The notes beneath the pieces were generated by a model, which had not been told where the DNA came from, did not search any database, and saw only the letters and a program-made list of their open reading frames with translations. From assembly GCA_030601845.1 (NCBI GenBank), contig JAUWAY010000005.1, positions 24,792 through 88,791 of the forward strand: a stretch of DNA of 64,000 nt, given 5' to 3'. Source of the stretch: Phycisphaerae bacterium. GTDB lineage: Bacteria; Planctomycetota; Phycisphaerae; Sedimentisphaerales; Anaerobacaceae. The position numbers and the translations under genes are program-made. This document shows, one piece after another, positions 18,196 through 26,793 of this stretch (the first letter of the stretch is position 1; each line of letters begins with the position of its first letter).

Positions 18196-19716
18196 ATGCA
18201 GATTTTCAGTTTCAGCCGTGCTCCGGCGGGCGCCTCTGCCCAGACGAGACACAATAAAGCAACCCCACGGCTCTGTTTAATTTCAGCCCTGTTTGTGCTC
18301 CTGCTGTTTATCAGCCCGGCACCGGCCTTTGCGAAGGATGACGGCGACATCGATACCCTTCGGCAGATGGGCAAGGCCTTTGCCGAAATCGCCGAAAAGG
18401 CCTCACCAGCCGTAGTTGGTATAAAGGCCGAAAAGACCATCACGTGGGAATATCCAACAATGCCCGAATGGCCCTTTGGCGAGCCATTTGACCCATTCGA
18501 TGATGATTTCTTTGACCGTTTCTTTCGTTGGCGCTCCCCCCGCCGACGCTCACCGCAACAGCGAAAATACCAGCAGATAGCCCAGGGCTCCGGATTTATT
18601 ATATCAGCCGACGGCTATATCCTGACAAACAATCATCTTGCCGAGGATGCCGGCAAAATCACCGTCATACTTGCAGATGGCGAAGAGTTTGAAGCAGAAA
18701 CCATCGGCACAGACCCCGAATCCGATATTGCTGTGTTAAAAATTGATGACGACGACTTGCCCTGTCTCGAACTGGCCGACTCCGACGCCCTCAAGGTCGG
18801 CGAATGGGTTCTGGCCATCGGCAATCCGTTCGGCCTGACTCATACCGTTACCGCTGGAATCGTAAGCGCCAAAGGCAGAGGTGGCTTCCGTCTCACCGAG
18901 TTCGAAAATTACATTCAGACCGATGCCGCCATAAATCCGGGTAATTCCGGCGGACCTCTATTAAACCTTGATGGAGAGGTGGTCGGAATTAACACCTTTA
19001 TAATCAGTGGCAGCGGCGGCTTTATGGGTATCGGCTTTGCCATTCCCATCAATATAGCTAAATCCGTTTATCCTCAGCTTATTGAGAGCGGAAAGGTTGT
19101 CCATGGCTTCCTCGGTGTCGCCATCCAGGATTTAACTGACGAATTGGCCAAATCCTTTGGCTTGAAAAATACCAAAGGTGTGCTTATTTCCGAGGTTACC
19201 GAGGACTCCGCAGCCGAAAAAGCCGGACTAAAGCAGGGCGATATCGTTGTTGAGTTAGACGGCCAGGGTGTTGAAAAAGTCAATGTGTTGCAGAGCCGCA
19301 TCGCAATGCGAAAACCCGGCACCAGCGTAAAAGTAGTGGTGCTGCGGGACGGCAAACGAAAAACTCTCACTGTCGAACTCGGCGAGCGCCCGCCGGAGCA
19401 AATTATAGCCGGCCAGTCAGAGATACTGGAAGAATTAGGCCTTACCGTCAATAACCTTACCGACGATTTGGCTGAACGGCTTGGGTTCGAGGGCCTGACC
19501 GGCGTTGTCGTTACCGGCGTTGAGTCCGGCTCTGAAGCCAATCGGAAGGGTATTACGGCTGGAACACTGATTATGAAAGTTAACCGAACGCAAGTCTCGA
19601 ATGTAAAAGAGTTTAACGAAGCTGTAGAACAGGCCGGCAAGGAAGGCGCCATTCTGCTATTAATCAATGATGGACGCTACATACGCTTCGCAGTGCTGAA
19701 ATTGCCCAAAAAATAA
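18196..19716 (+). CDS. HtrA/DegP-family periplasmic serine protease with two PDZ domains
   Basis: 506 residues; GGGAGG upstream. Sec-type signal (about 25-46, ending PAPAFA). Protease domain about 65-290 with the catalytic triad H147 (TNNHLAED), D177 (ESDIAVLKID) and S251 (NPGNSGGPL). A charged Asp/Arg-rich loop at 92-125 (FDPFDDDFFDRFF, WRSPRRRSP) is the LA-loop equivalent. Two PDZ domains follow, about 300-390 (GFLGVAIQDLTDELA) and 405-505 (LGLTVNNLTDDLAERLG). It degrades or refolds damaged envelope proteins. A strong intrinsic terminator follows the gene. Confidence 0.95.
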   Translation: MQIFSFSRAPAGASAQTRHNKATPRLCLISALFVLLLFISPAPAFAKDDGDIDTLRQMGKAFAEIAEKASPAVVGIKAEKTITWEYPTMPEWPFGEPFDPFDDDFFDRFFRWRSPRRRSPQQRKYQQIAQGSGFIISADGYILTNNHLAEDAGKITVILADGEEFEAETIGTDPESDIAVLKIDDDDLPCLELADSDALKVGEWVLAIGNPFGLTHTVTAGIVSAKGRGGFRLTEFENYIQTDAAINPGNSGGPLLNLDGEVVGINTFIISGSGGFMGIGFAIPINIAKSVYPQLIESGKVVHGFLGVAIQDLTDELAKSFGLKNTKGVLISEVTEDSAAEKAGLKQGDIVVELDGQGVEKVNVLQSRIAMRKPGTSVKVVVLRDGKRKTLTVELGERPPEQIIAGQSEILEELGLTVNNLTDDLAERLGFEGLTGVVVTGVESGSEANRKGITAGTLIMKVNRTQVSNVKEFNEAVEQAGKEGAILLLINDGRYIRFAVLKLPKK

Positions 19717-19760
19717 TGCCAAAAGATACGGAGACGTAAGAGCTTTTACATAAACACCTT

Positions 19761-19785
19761 AGCCCCGCTTTGAGCGGGGCTTTTG
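19761..19785 (+). terminator. Intrinsic terminator after the HtrA gene
   Basis: Perfect 9-bp stem AGCCCCGCT / AGCGGGGCT with a TTG loop, followed by TTTT, 45 bp after the stop codon. Confidence 0.85.
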
Positions 19786-19875
19786 CATTGGTAAAGGGGC
19801 TGTTTTGAGCTGAGCGGCAGGGGCAAAAATGGACAGTTGGGTAGTTGGGAATTGGCTGGTTTTTTGCCTTTGAAA

Positions 19876-20046
19876 TTGGGTTTGATTGGGTTTGTATTTC
19901 GTATCGCGTATTGCGTATTGCGTATCGCGCTGGGGGAATTGGGTTTGTTTTGGGTTTGTTTTGGGTTTGATTGGCTTTGTATTGGCTTTGATTGGGTTTG
20001 TATTGGGTTTGATTGGGTTCGTATTGGGTTTGTATTGGGTTTGTTT
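19876..20046. repeat. Degenerate GGGTTTG array with embedded 7-bp GTATCGC/GTATTGC array
   Basis: About fifteen GGGTTTG/GGCTTTG cores spaced by 3-4 bases, interrupted at 19901-19928 by four exact 7-bp units (GTATCGC, GTATTGC, GTATTGC, GTATCGC). Open frames through it give low-complexity Gln/Asn/Pro/Thr strings and are not genes. Confidence 0.8.
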
Positions 20047-20540
20047 TTATCGTCATTGTTCATAGTTATTTGTTCATAGTTCATTGTTTTAACAGGGCTT
20101 ACGTTTATTTAGTCGTTGCGGAAATTGGGTTTGTTTTGCATAAAAGAGTGAGCTAAAGTGACTAAAGTTATAATTTGACACAGATTAACACAGATTAACA
20201 TTGTTCTTGGTAGAAACCCGGTGGTCATGAGTAACACCCTATCTTACTGATTATTGATATTTGGCTGGTCCAGCTGGCCCTAAGGCCGTGCCACGCCCTT
20301 CATAATTAGGGTGAACTTGCGCATTTGGTCGAAAAAAGTCCTTGATTCTTGATTCCCGATGCTCGTAACTTGTTGCCAGAAAAGAAATTAAAAATTTTGA
20401 AATTAGCCGTTTTTGGTGTGCAGGTAGCTGCGCTTTTGATTGAAAATTGGCTGGATGCTTGATACTCGTGGGTCGGCCTTGACGGATTAGAAAATTTTGG
20501 GTAGTGTGGTTTGGAAGTGGGAGAGAATCGGAGTTTAGAC
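20047..20540. other. Gene-free AT-rich stretch before the RelA/SpoT-domain gene
   Basis: No gene seen. It contains a doubled ACACAGATTA (20177-20197) and ends at the GGAG ribosome site of the next gene. Confidence 0.4.
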
Positions 20541-21725
20541 ATGATTACAAAAAAAGACTTTTTGAAAAAATACAACATATTAGAGGCCTCTTTTAAAAAA
20601 GCCAAGCTCACATGGTCGAAACTGGAAGCGATATATGCTGATTATTTGAAACGTCGACCCAGCTTGGAGCCCTATCTTGGTTATTTTACAGAGGCTCTGA
20701 GACATGCGCCAAACGTTCACTCTATAAAGGCCAGGTTAAAAGATCCTGAGCACCTTATAGAAAAGATCATCAGGCTCAAGGAAGAAAATCCCTCTCGCAA
20801 GATCACCTTGCAAAACTATCGTGACGAAATCACTGACCTCATTGGCATACGAGCATTACATCTATTTAAGAATGATTGGCCACTTATCCATACCTACATA
20901 GTTAAGACATGGGAGTTAAAATCACAGCCTATTGCAAACATTCGAGAGGGGGACCCTCAAGAGCTTTTGCAGATGTTCGAAGAAAAAGGCTGCGAAGTAA
21001 AAAAGCATCCCTTCGGGTATAGGTCTGTACATTACCTTATAGTCTCCAAACCATCTAGGGAAGAAATTACAGCTGAAATTCAAGTTCGAACCATTTTTGA
21101 GGAAGGTTGGAGTGAAATTGATCATCTAATAAGATACCCTTACGTGAAAGATGAACCGATTCTTACTCAATTCTTGGATATGTTTAATAAATTGGCAGGC
21201 AATGCTGATGAAATGGGTTCGTTTATAAGGTTTCTTAAGGTTGCGTTGAAATTGAAAGAAACAGATGCTCAGCAGGCAATTGAGGAACAATCTAAAAAAA
21301 TTGGAGAGCTGAAAAAAAGAATAGATGAGTTAAACATACAGAGTAAAGATAGAACCTCTTTGAAGTTAGACCTGGACGAGATCTCAGGATTTAAAGTTCC
21401 AAGCGTTGACCTTTCAGGCCTTACAGTGGGGGTATCAGACCTTATAGGAGGACCGGGCGTGGATCTTTCACAGCTTACTACAGTACCGGGCGTGGATCTT
21501 TCACAGCTTACTACAGTACCAGGCGTGGATCTTTCACAGCTTACTATAGTACCAGGCGTGGATCTTTCAGGCCTTCTAACTACAAAAGTAGATTTATCAG
21601 GGCTTAAGGTGCCAACTCAAGAATCCTTAGATTTGCTCACGACACCTCTGCCAGTAATCGAGTGTGATTCAAATAAAAAAAATAGAAAGAGGAAAAAGAA
21701 AAAAGGGAAAACTAAAGACAAGTAA
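20541..21725 (+). CDS. RelA/SpoT-domain nucleotidyltransferase-like protein with C-terminal 11-residue repeats
   Basis: 394 residues from the ATG at 20541 (CGGAG at 8 bp). Residues about 20-215 match the RelA_SpoT synthetase fold: YRDEITDLIGIRALHLFKND, FGYRSVHYLIVSKPS and AEIQVRTIFEEGWSEIDHLI are the substrate-binding motifs. Small alarmone synthetases make (p)ppGpp or other pyrophosphorylated nucleotides. A coiled coil (about 235-270) follows, then four copies of an 11-residue unit (GVDLSQLTTVP), and a very basic tail (KKNRKRKKKKGKTKDK). The repeat and tail are not part of the known family core. Lack of an HD domain implies a synthetase-only or toxin-like form. The surrounding region is repeat-rich accessory DNA. 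Confidence 0.8.
   Translation: MITKKDFLKKYNILEASFKKAKLTWSKLEAIYADYLKRRPSLEPYLGYFTEALRHAPNVHSIKARLKDPEHLIEKIIRLKEENPSRKITLQNYRDEITDLIGIRALHLFKNDWPLIHTYIVKTWELKSQPIANIREGDPQELLQMFEEKGCEVKKHPFGYRSVHYLIVSKPSREEITAEIQVRTIFEEGWSEIDHLIRYPYVKDEPILTQFLDMFNKLAGNADEMGSFIRFLKVALKLKETDAQQAIEEQSKKIGELKKRIDELNIQSKDRTSLKLDLDEISGFKVPSVDLSGLTVGVSDLIGGPGVDLSQLTTVPGVDLSQLTTVPGVDLSQLTIVPGVDLSGLLTTKVDLSGLKVPTQESLDLLTTPLPVIECDSNKKNRKRKKKKGKTKDK
21453..21575 (+). repeat. 33-bp tandem repeats inside the RelA/SpoT-domain gene
   Basis: Three near-identical 33-bp units at 21453-21551, each beginning CCGGGCGTGG or CCAGGCGTGG, then a partial fourth. They encode GVDLSQLTTVP. Near identity at DNA level suggests recent expansion or homogenisation. 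Confidence 0.9.
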
Positions 21726-22185
21726 CGCTGTTGAAAAACTTGATTGAGTCTGCAAAAATAGGTTGGGTGGTGCTGATTTTCGTTGTATGTTGGTAGCCCG
21801 TTGAGAAAACACAATATAAGCATTGCATTCTTGGTAAATTTATGGTAGTATTTTTATGGTGCGTTCCAGCACATGTGCTTGTGGTGGAAGCGGACGGCGA
21901 TTAGACGAAAGGAGGAGGTAATTTTGAGCTCCTGTTTTTCATCGGGTTTTTAGATAGAGTTCTTACGGGCTTTAATATTTAACAGGTGTATTGTGCGCAA
22001 CTTGACGCGCAGGAAATGTTGTACGTAGTTGTAAAGCACGAGTTGGCAAGAAGTTAGTTTGTGTGAACAAAATGGTTCACGAGCAGTCCAGATTTATGAC
22101 GATACATTCTGTATAGTATCACATGTTAGCAATTGGCGGCTCAGGATCAATAAAAAGAAAGCCGGAAAGAAAGGGATGGTGTGTT
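21726..22185. other. Intergenic region upstream of the small-protein/dcd pair
   Basis: 460 bp with no clear gene. It holds a strong ribosome-like AAAGGAGGAGGTAA (21909-21922) followed by only a 9-codon frame from TTG, and an AGGAG...CTCCT inverted pair around it. It may be a leader region, but nothing firm can be said. Confidence 0.35.
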
Positions 22186-22464
22186 ATGGTTACGGAAGGA
22201 TGGCTTGATTGTACAATATCTCAGGGACAATTTACTGGGGAGTTTGCCGTTCGAGGTGAGATGTTTGACTCGACAGTTTTTTCTCTGTTCGCTCCAAGAG
22301 AAGATTTGCGGTTAAGTGAAGAACCTACGGGAGATAAGCACGTAAAAGGATCGATTCGTGTGATACCTTTGGACGAGAAAGACGAACTAATGTTGATTGC
22401 TCTTCCTCGACCGACATTCGAGAATGGCCGAACAATAACAGTCAAAAAAAACCAAGTCAAATAG
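22186..22464 (+). CDS. Small unknown protein, co-transcribed with dcd
   Basis: 92 residues from the ATG at 22186, preferred over an ATG at 22123 because AAAGGGATGG precedes it. MVTEGWLDCTISQGQFTGEFAVRG... is predicted to be mostly beta strand, with no signal peptide, membrane segment or recognisable motif. It ends 8 bp before the dCTP-deaminase-like gene, so the two are likely one transcript. I do not recognise the family. Confidence 0.65.
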   Translation: MVTEGWLDCTISQGQFTGEFAVRGEMFDSTVFSLFAPREDLRLSEEPTGDKHVKGSIRVIPLDEKDELMLIALPRPTFENGRTITVKKNQVK

Positions 22465-22471
22465 GTCTGGA

Positions 22472-23059
22472 ATGATTCTCTCGAACCTTGAAATTCATAA
22501 AGCACTCGACGAAGGAAGACTTGTCATCAAACCAGAACCTCTGCCTCGAAAGAAAGGAATAGGTGTTAAGTATTGTCCATATGATACACACTCGGTTGAT
22601 TTGAGACTTAGCAGTGAAATTACGATCCCGAAACCCAGCACATATGCTTATGACTTCCTAGCGCCGGGCAACATAGCAGACCTTATAGCTAAAAATTCGG
22701 AGAAGCACACTTTAGAAAAAGACCGCCCTTATCATTTGAAAACAAACCAATTTATCCTCGCCCAAACTTTGGAAACAATTGAGTTGCCGATTGAAAAAGG
22801 TCCACCATATTTGGGAGCAAGAATTGAAGGAAAAAGCAGTAGGGCTCGGTGTGGATTGCTTGTTCATTTCACCGCCCCCACTGTTCATCCAGAATGGTCG
22901 GGACAACTCACACTTGAAATTATTAACCTTGGCAAAACACCATTTTTACTACACAGCGGGATGCCCATTGCACAGTTGATTATTGAGCAAGTCAAAGGCA
23001 AGATAGAAACGAATCGAAGCCAGTTTCACAGACAACTAACTCCCGAGGGAACGCACTAG
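22472..23059 (+). CDS. dcd: dCTP deaminase / dUTPase-superfamily protein
   Basis: 195 residues. The family converts dCTP to dUTP plus ammonia in trimeric form. The core motif is present: IEGKSSRARCGLLVHFTAPT (residues about 118-137) and WSGQLTLEIINLGK with the catalytic Glu149; the LRPGM-equivalent LHSGMPIAQLIIEQ follows. The N-terminus (MILSNLEIHKALDEGRLVI) is typical of Dcd. Close coupling to an unknown small protein and a nearby RelA/SpoT-domain gene raises the possibility of a nucleotide-depletion defence role, known for some standalone dCTP deaminases; that role is inference. Housekeeping pyrimidine metabolism is equally possible. Confidence 0.82.
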   Translation: MILSNLEIHKALDEGRLVIKPEPLPRKKGIGVKYCPYDTHSVDLRLSSEITIPKPSTYAYDFLAPGNIADLIAKNSEKHTLEKDRPYHLKTNQFILAQTLETIELPIEKGPPYLGARIEGKSSRARCGLLVHFTAPTVHPEWSGQLTLEIINLGKTPFLLHSGMPIAQLIIEQVKGKIETNRSQFHRQLTPEGTH

Positions 23060-23083
23060 CAGTTTTCTCGATTGGCATAGAAA

Positions 23084-23469
23084 CTATATAAATTTACCCT
23101 CCACTAAAAAAGCCCCGAACCGGCCTGGGGTTGCGTATCTCCCTTCGACTTTGCTCAGGGCAGAAGATAGCGTATAGTCCTTCGGCAAGCTCAGGATAAA
23201 CTTATAGCGTATAGGAAATCGTATTGCGTTGTGCGTATCGCGTATCGCGTATTGCGGATAGATTCCGTGTCCCCAGCCAACGAATTGCCAGGACAGGCAA
23301 GCACGGAATGCCATAAGCGAAGACTGGGTTCTCGGTACTGGATGCTCGATACTCGTAGTTTTGGATACCCGCTACCCGCTTTCGCGGGCACAAGCTTCGG
23401 GGCACAAGTTTTCGATTGACGATTTGCGATTGTGGGGTTAAAATTGCTTCGCTTCGCTCGCAATGACGT
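23084..23469. repeat. Mosaic of dispersed repeats upstream of the GIY-YIG gene
   Basis: Contains AGCCCCGAACCGGCCTGGGG, five 7-bp units at 23221-23255 (GTATTGC, GTTGTGC, GTATCGC, GTATCGC, GTATTGC), the ACCCGCTTTCGCGGGCACAA palindrome at 23380-23400, and TTGCTTCGCTTCGCTCGCAA at 23444 running to within 6 bp of the next gene's ATG. No gene is seen. Confidence 0.75.
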
Positions 23470-23760
23470 ATGAAGCAATATTATGTTTATATAATGGCCA
23501 ATAAAGCAAATACGGTACTCTATACCGGCGCAACAAATGACCTCAAAAGGCGAGTATATGAACACAAAGGAAAACTGTTCGACGGCTTCACTCAAAAATA
23601 CAATGTTGTAAAGCTTGTCTACTATGAGGTATTCAAGACGGTGGAAAGTGCAATAAAGAGAGAAAAACAGATAAAAAGATGGAGGAGAGAATGGAAAACG
23701 AAATTGATTGAAAAGGTGAATCCCGAGTGGGATGACTTGTATTGCGATATAGTTGATTGA
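23470..23760 (+). CDS. GIY-YIG domain nuclease (small, YhbQ/UvrC-N type)
   Basis: 96 residues, a single GIY-YIG domain: YYVYIMANKANTVLYTGATN places the two motifs (YVYIM and YTG), followed by the catalytic Arg in LKRRVYEHK, and the metal-binding Glu in ESAIKREKQIKRW. Single-domain proteins of this kind are common in metagenomic genomes; their biological role is unclear. There is no ribosome site: the start abuts a GTCATTGCGAGC-type palindromic repeat, and another hairpin-like GTCCCC...GGGGAT segment follows the stop. Confidence 0.88.
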   Translation: MKQYYVYIMANKANTVLYTGATNDLKRRVYEHKGKLFDGFTQKYNVVKLVYYEVFKTVESAIKREKQIKRWRREWKTKLIEKVNPEWDDLYCDIVD

Positions 23761-23829
23761 AAGAAATAATAGGTCCCCTGTTGCTTGCCCAAAGAGGGCA
23801 GGTTCTCGGGGATGACAAAAGGAGTTATT

Positions 23830-24588
23830 ATGCCTGATACATTTGCCATAACTGTAATCTTTATTGTCTTGGCTACGGTTGTTGCTGCCTTTATCAGAAG
23901 GATAAAAAGGGATAAATGCCTGAAGGATTTTTCGGAAACAATGGCAACGCTGGAAAAAACGGATGGTAAGATAATCTGGGGCAAATTGAACGTAGAAAAT
24001 ACCGGTCTGGAATTTATTTATCCAGCCAAACACAAAGATAAAGAAGGACACGATGAGACGAGCTTTATTCTGTATAAATACGAGTATCCCAATATTGCGG
24101 CGTTGATTCGGTTTCACGATGAACTAAGTGAAAGCAATAAAAAGGAAAGGGAGAAGGAATTAGAAAGGACCTATCATCCCGGTCTGATGCGAAGACTTAA
24201 AAGAAAAATACAAAACGCCTTCAAGACGGTAAGAGATTCGGTGATGGAGGTAGTAAATCTGTTAATCAGCCAGGCCAAGAAGGCCGGGCCGGGCGGGGCG
24301 GTGCTGACTTCACAGGATAAATATGTTTCTCAGATGAAGCAGGAATTGATGGGTTCTGCGGGGACTTCCTTCGAGCCGTTATTGGAAAGATATATTGGCC
24401 ATAAGGTTGTGCTTGAGCTGCTTAAAGGTGATAAGATATTTGAACATTGCGGTGTGCTAAAAGAGTATACGGCGGAGTTTATTGAAATAATGGATGTTGA
24501 TTATAAAGTAAAAGAGGACCAGGTAAGCCGAAAGGCAGACCTGGTTGTGCTTCGGAAATACGGTGTCATCCGGCATCTCGGAGAATAG
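23830..24588 (+). CDS. Membrane-anchored unknown protein
   Basis: 252 residues from the ATG at 23830 (AAAGGAG). One N-terminal membrane helix (FAITVIFIVLATVVAAFI) followed by a basic RRIKRDK stop-transfer, so the rest is probably cytoplasmic. A mid-region has an LMRRLKRKIQNAFKTVRDSV amphipathic segment; the last 80 residues (LLERYIGHKVVLELLKGDKI, YTAEFIEIMDVDYKV) suggest a small SH3/Sm-like beta barrel. No known family recognised. The last 88 bp overlap the end of the convergent DUF1080-ThuA gene. Confidence 0.65.
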   Translation: MPDTFAITVIFIVLATVVAAFIRRIKRDKCLKDFSETMATLEKTDGKIIWGKLNVENTGLEFIYPAKHKDKEGHDETSFILYKYEYPNIAALIRFHDELSESNKKEREKELERTYHPGLMRRLKRKIQNAFKTVRDSVMEVVNLLISQAKKAGPGGAVLTSQDKYVSQMKQELMGSAGTSFEPLLERYIGHKVVLELLKGDKIFEHCGVLKEYTAEFIEIMDVDYKVKEDQVSRKADLVVLRKYGVIRHLGE

Positions 24589-26288
24589 CATTCGTATTTC
24601 TTATTGTGGTGGGTAAACGGAAAAGAAGAAGGAATGTCGAATGATGAAGTGAAGTCGAAAGATACTGATTGCGAGGAGCGGTTCCACTGTTCGAGCATCT
24701 GCTGAAACTTTTCCGATTCCCAATTGTCCGGCTTTTGATAGTCCTGGTTTTCCTGCAGTTGTTCAAGGGTTGGGGTTTTTGACGGCACACCATCGGGCGG
24801 CACGTCGGCGCCGGTAATCCAGACAAGGGCGTTCAGTACGAGCTTGCGAAAGTCGCTGTGCGCCCAATTCCAGTGCCAGTGTGCACCTGTGAAGCCGAAG
24901 CCACGTCCACCATTGGGTCGCTGGTATGCCCAGGCCACGTGCTCGGCCATACCCATTCTGTCGCGGACGTGGGGATTTGAGCTGTGGGCCCCATCGTTCC
25001 TCTGGCGTGTACTATCAGGCGGGACAGCAGAGAGGATGGGGGTTACACCCTGCATATCCCTGGCGAAGCGCATATGGTAGTACCACTCGTCATTTATTGC
25101 GAAGGGTTTGACGCCGCGGGTGATTGGGTGGTCGGGCAATCGCTTAAAGTCGGCGAGCCAGTGGGGGTTGACCGACCAGAAGGTTTCAAAGTACCCGCCG
25201 AGCCAGTTGAGCAGGTAATTTCCGGGCCGGCCCTTTGGTATCTCGACGGCATAGTGTATACAGGCCAGGCCGACGCCCTTGCTCATCAGCTCGTCGATTT
25301 GCTTGAGGTGTGGCATAAGGACGTGTCTGTCACCGCCGTCGCAGTAGATAGCGATGGCGTCGGCATTGTCGAATGCGGTTGGGTCGGCGGGCCAGCCGTT
25401 GCGGTATACTGCTGCGTAAATGTTGGGGATGTTTTCATTGAGCAGTTTTGCCAGCAGCAGGCACCCGGCGTTGTGCTCGTGGGTGCCGTAACGGTGGCTG
25501 GGCGGCCCGGCAACCAAAACTATCTTCTTCCTCTCGGACATCTTCAGCCGCTTAAGGACGATGTCCTTGAACTGGACCTTCATAGGCGGTCCGACGTGCA
25601 ACTGCAGGGCCAGCACGCCGGAGAGCCGGCGGTGCTGCTGTTGGTTGTCGATTACTTCGGACGTTACTTTTCCGTTGATTTTCAAAATAATGTGCCCACC
25701 CTGAGCGATGATGTGATAATCGTTCCAGTCATCCTTTTTTAGGTTGTCCCAGAGGATTTGCGGGTCGGTAATTACGGTGCTGGTCATTTTTCCGTCGGGC
25801 TGGATGATGGTTTTCTGACCTCTCTGTGCGAGGAGTCTTCGGCCTTGCTCTTCGTATAGTGCCCCTGTCCATTTTCCGGCCAGGTCGATGTCGGCCTGGT
25901 AGCCGACGACGTGGTCATCCTCTCGGACGCGGCTGCGGAACTGGATGCCGGAGTTTGCCTTTTGGGTGCCTGTAATGCGGTACTTTAGCTTCAGCTCGAA
26001 GTCGTCCAGCTCTGCTAATTGCCAGAGGAGGAACTGGTTTGCCTTTGCGGGATGCTGCTGGGTGGTTTGTGCGGTGACGGCGCCGTTTTCTACTGACCAG
26101 TAGCTCATGTCCGGTGCTTTCCAGCCGTCCAGTGTTCTGCCGTCGAAGATGGGTTTAAAGCCGCTGGCTTTGGCCTCGCCGGCGTCTTCAGCGGGACCGG
26201 ATTTAGCACAAGCGGGAAATTGCAGCCCGACAAAACCCAAAAGACCGAGCAAGGTAATCCGAATGAGGCAGGAGTAAATCTTGCACAT
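24501..26288 (-). CDS. Exported DUF1080 (3-keto-disaccharide hydrolase-like) and ThuA-like fusion protein
   Basis: 595 residues. An N-terminal signal ending LQFPACAKS may be lipoprotein-like. Residues about 42-238 are a DUF1080 jelly roll (FKPIFDGRTLDGWKAPDMSY, GIQFRSRVREDDHVVGYQAD, WNDYHIIAQGGHIILKINGK). Residues about 250-500 are a ThuA-like glutamine-amidotransferase fold (KIVLVAGPPSHRYGTHEH, YCDGGDRHVL, GFTGAHWHWNW). Such pairs occur in planctomycete sugar catabolism. The C-terminal 60 residues after EQWNRSSQ look non-native: they are read from repeat-like DNA and from antisense of the neighbouring gene, suggesting stop-codon loss. Confidence 0.85.
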   Translation of the reverse strand: MCKIYSCLIRITLLGLLGFVGLQFPACAKSGPAEDAGEAKASGFKPIFDGRTLDGWKAPDMSYWSVENGAVTAQTTQQHPAKANQFLLWQLAELDDFELKLKYRITGTQKANSGIQFRSRVREDDHVVGYQADIDLAGKWTGALYEEQGRRLLAQRGQKTIIQPDGKMTSTVITDPQILWDNLKKDDWNDYHIIAQGGHIILKINGKVTSEVIDNQQQHRRLSGVLALQLHVGPPMKVQFKDIVLKRLKMSERKKIVLVAGPPSHRYGTHEHNAGCLLLAKLLNENIPNIYAAVYRNGWPADPTAFDNADAIAIYCDGGDRHVLMPHLKQIDELMSKGVGLACIHYAVEIPKGRPGNYLLNWLGGYFETFWSVNPHWLADFKRLPDHPITRGVKPFAINDEWYYHMRFARDMQGVTPILSAVPPDSTRQRNDGAHSSNPHVRDRMGMAEHVAWAYQRPNGGRGFGFTGAHWHWNWAHSDFRKLVLNALVWITGADVPPDGVPSKTPTLEQLQENQDYQKPDNWESEKFQQMLEQWNRSSQSVSFDFTSSFDIPSSFPFTHHNKKYECYSPRCRMTPYFRSTTRSAFRLTWSSFTL

Positions 26289-26793
26289 AATAATTTCTCC
26301 GTTTTAATGACATAAAAATGCAGTCATAGCATAACAACAGAGCTTGTGTTCGCCCTCGCCCCTCCCGGAGGGGCGGGGTTCGTAATTTTGATAATATAAC
26401 ACTGGCCGTAGCTTGCTGTCAAACGATAATCCCGGTTTAGCTGATTAAGCTGCTTTCGATGCGGCCTTTATTTTGTCAACAAGATAGCTACAGGCATCTC
26501 CGATGGTGTATGCAGCTACGGGTTTGGATTGTGCGGGGTGCCTGGAGGGTTGGAGTTGAGACGGTAGTTTCAATACCCGCCTGCGCGGGCACAAGTTTAC
26601 GATTTCGAGTTGGGTTTAAGCTTGACTTAAAAAACGTCTTTGGTTATTGTAGTTTGTGTTCATTGTTAGTGGTTTGTGAATCGTAGCTGATGGTTCATAG
26701 TTTTGACTTTAGCATAGGGCAAGTAGATGATTGCGGGCCTGTTTTCCCTCTGTTTTCCGTTTTCTATTCAAACTTATATGTAGGAGATATCTT
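26289..26793. repeat. Gene-free stretch with palindromic repeats
   Basis: No gene. Contains the perfect palindrome CGCCCCTCCCGGAGGGGCG at 26357-26375 (family C) and ACCCGCCTGCGCGGGCACAA near 26576, sharing the GCGGGCACAAG core with 23380-23400. The aminotransferase ribosome site TAGGAGATATC lies at its end. Confidence 0.7.

Noticed and set aside
19664-20084. Open frames of Gln/Asn/Pro/Thr strings on the minus strand
   Set aside because: They are translations of the GGGTTTG array; no start site, no domain and the same composition in several frames.
22123-22464. Longer start for the small gene before dcd
   Set aside because: The ATG at 22123 has no ribosome site; the ATG at 22186 is better placed.
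24984-25742. 252-codon plus-strand frame opposite the DUF1080-ThuA gene
   Set aside because: It is a shadow; the minus strand has clear domains and a signal peptide.
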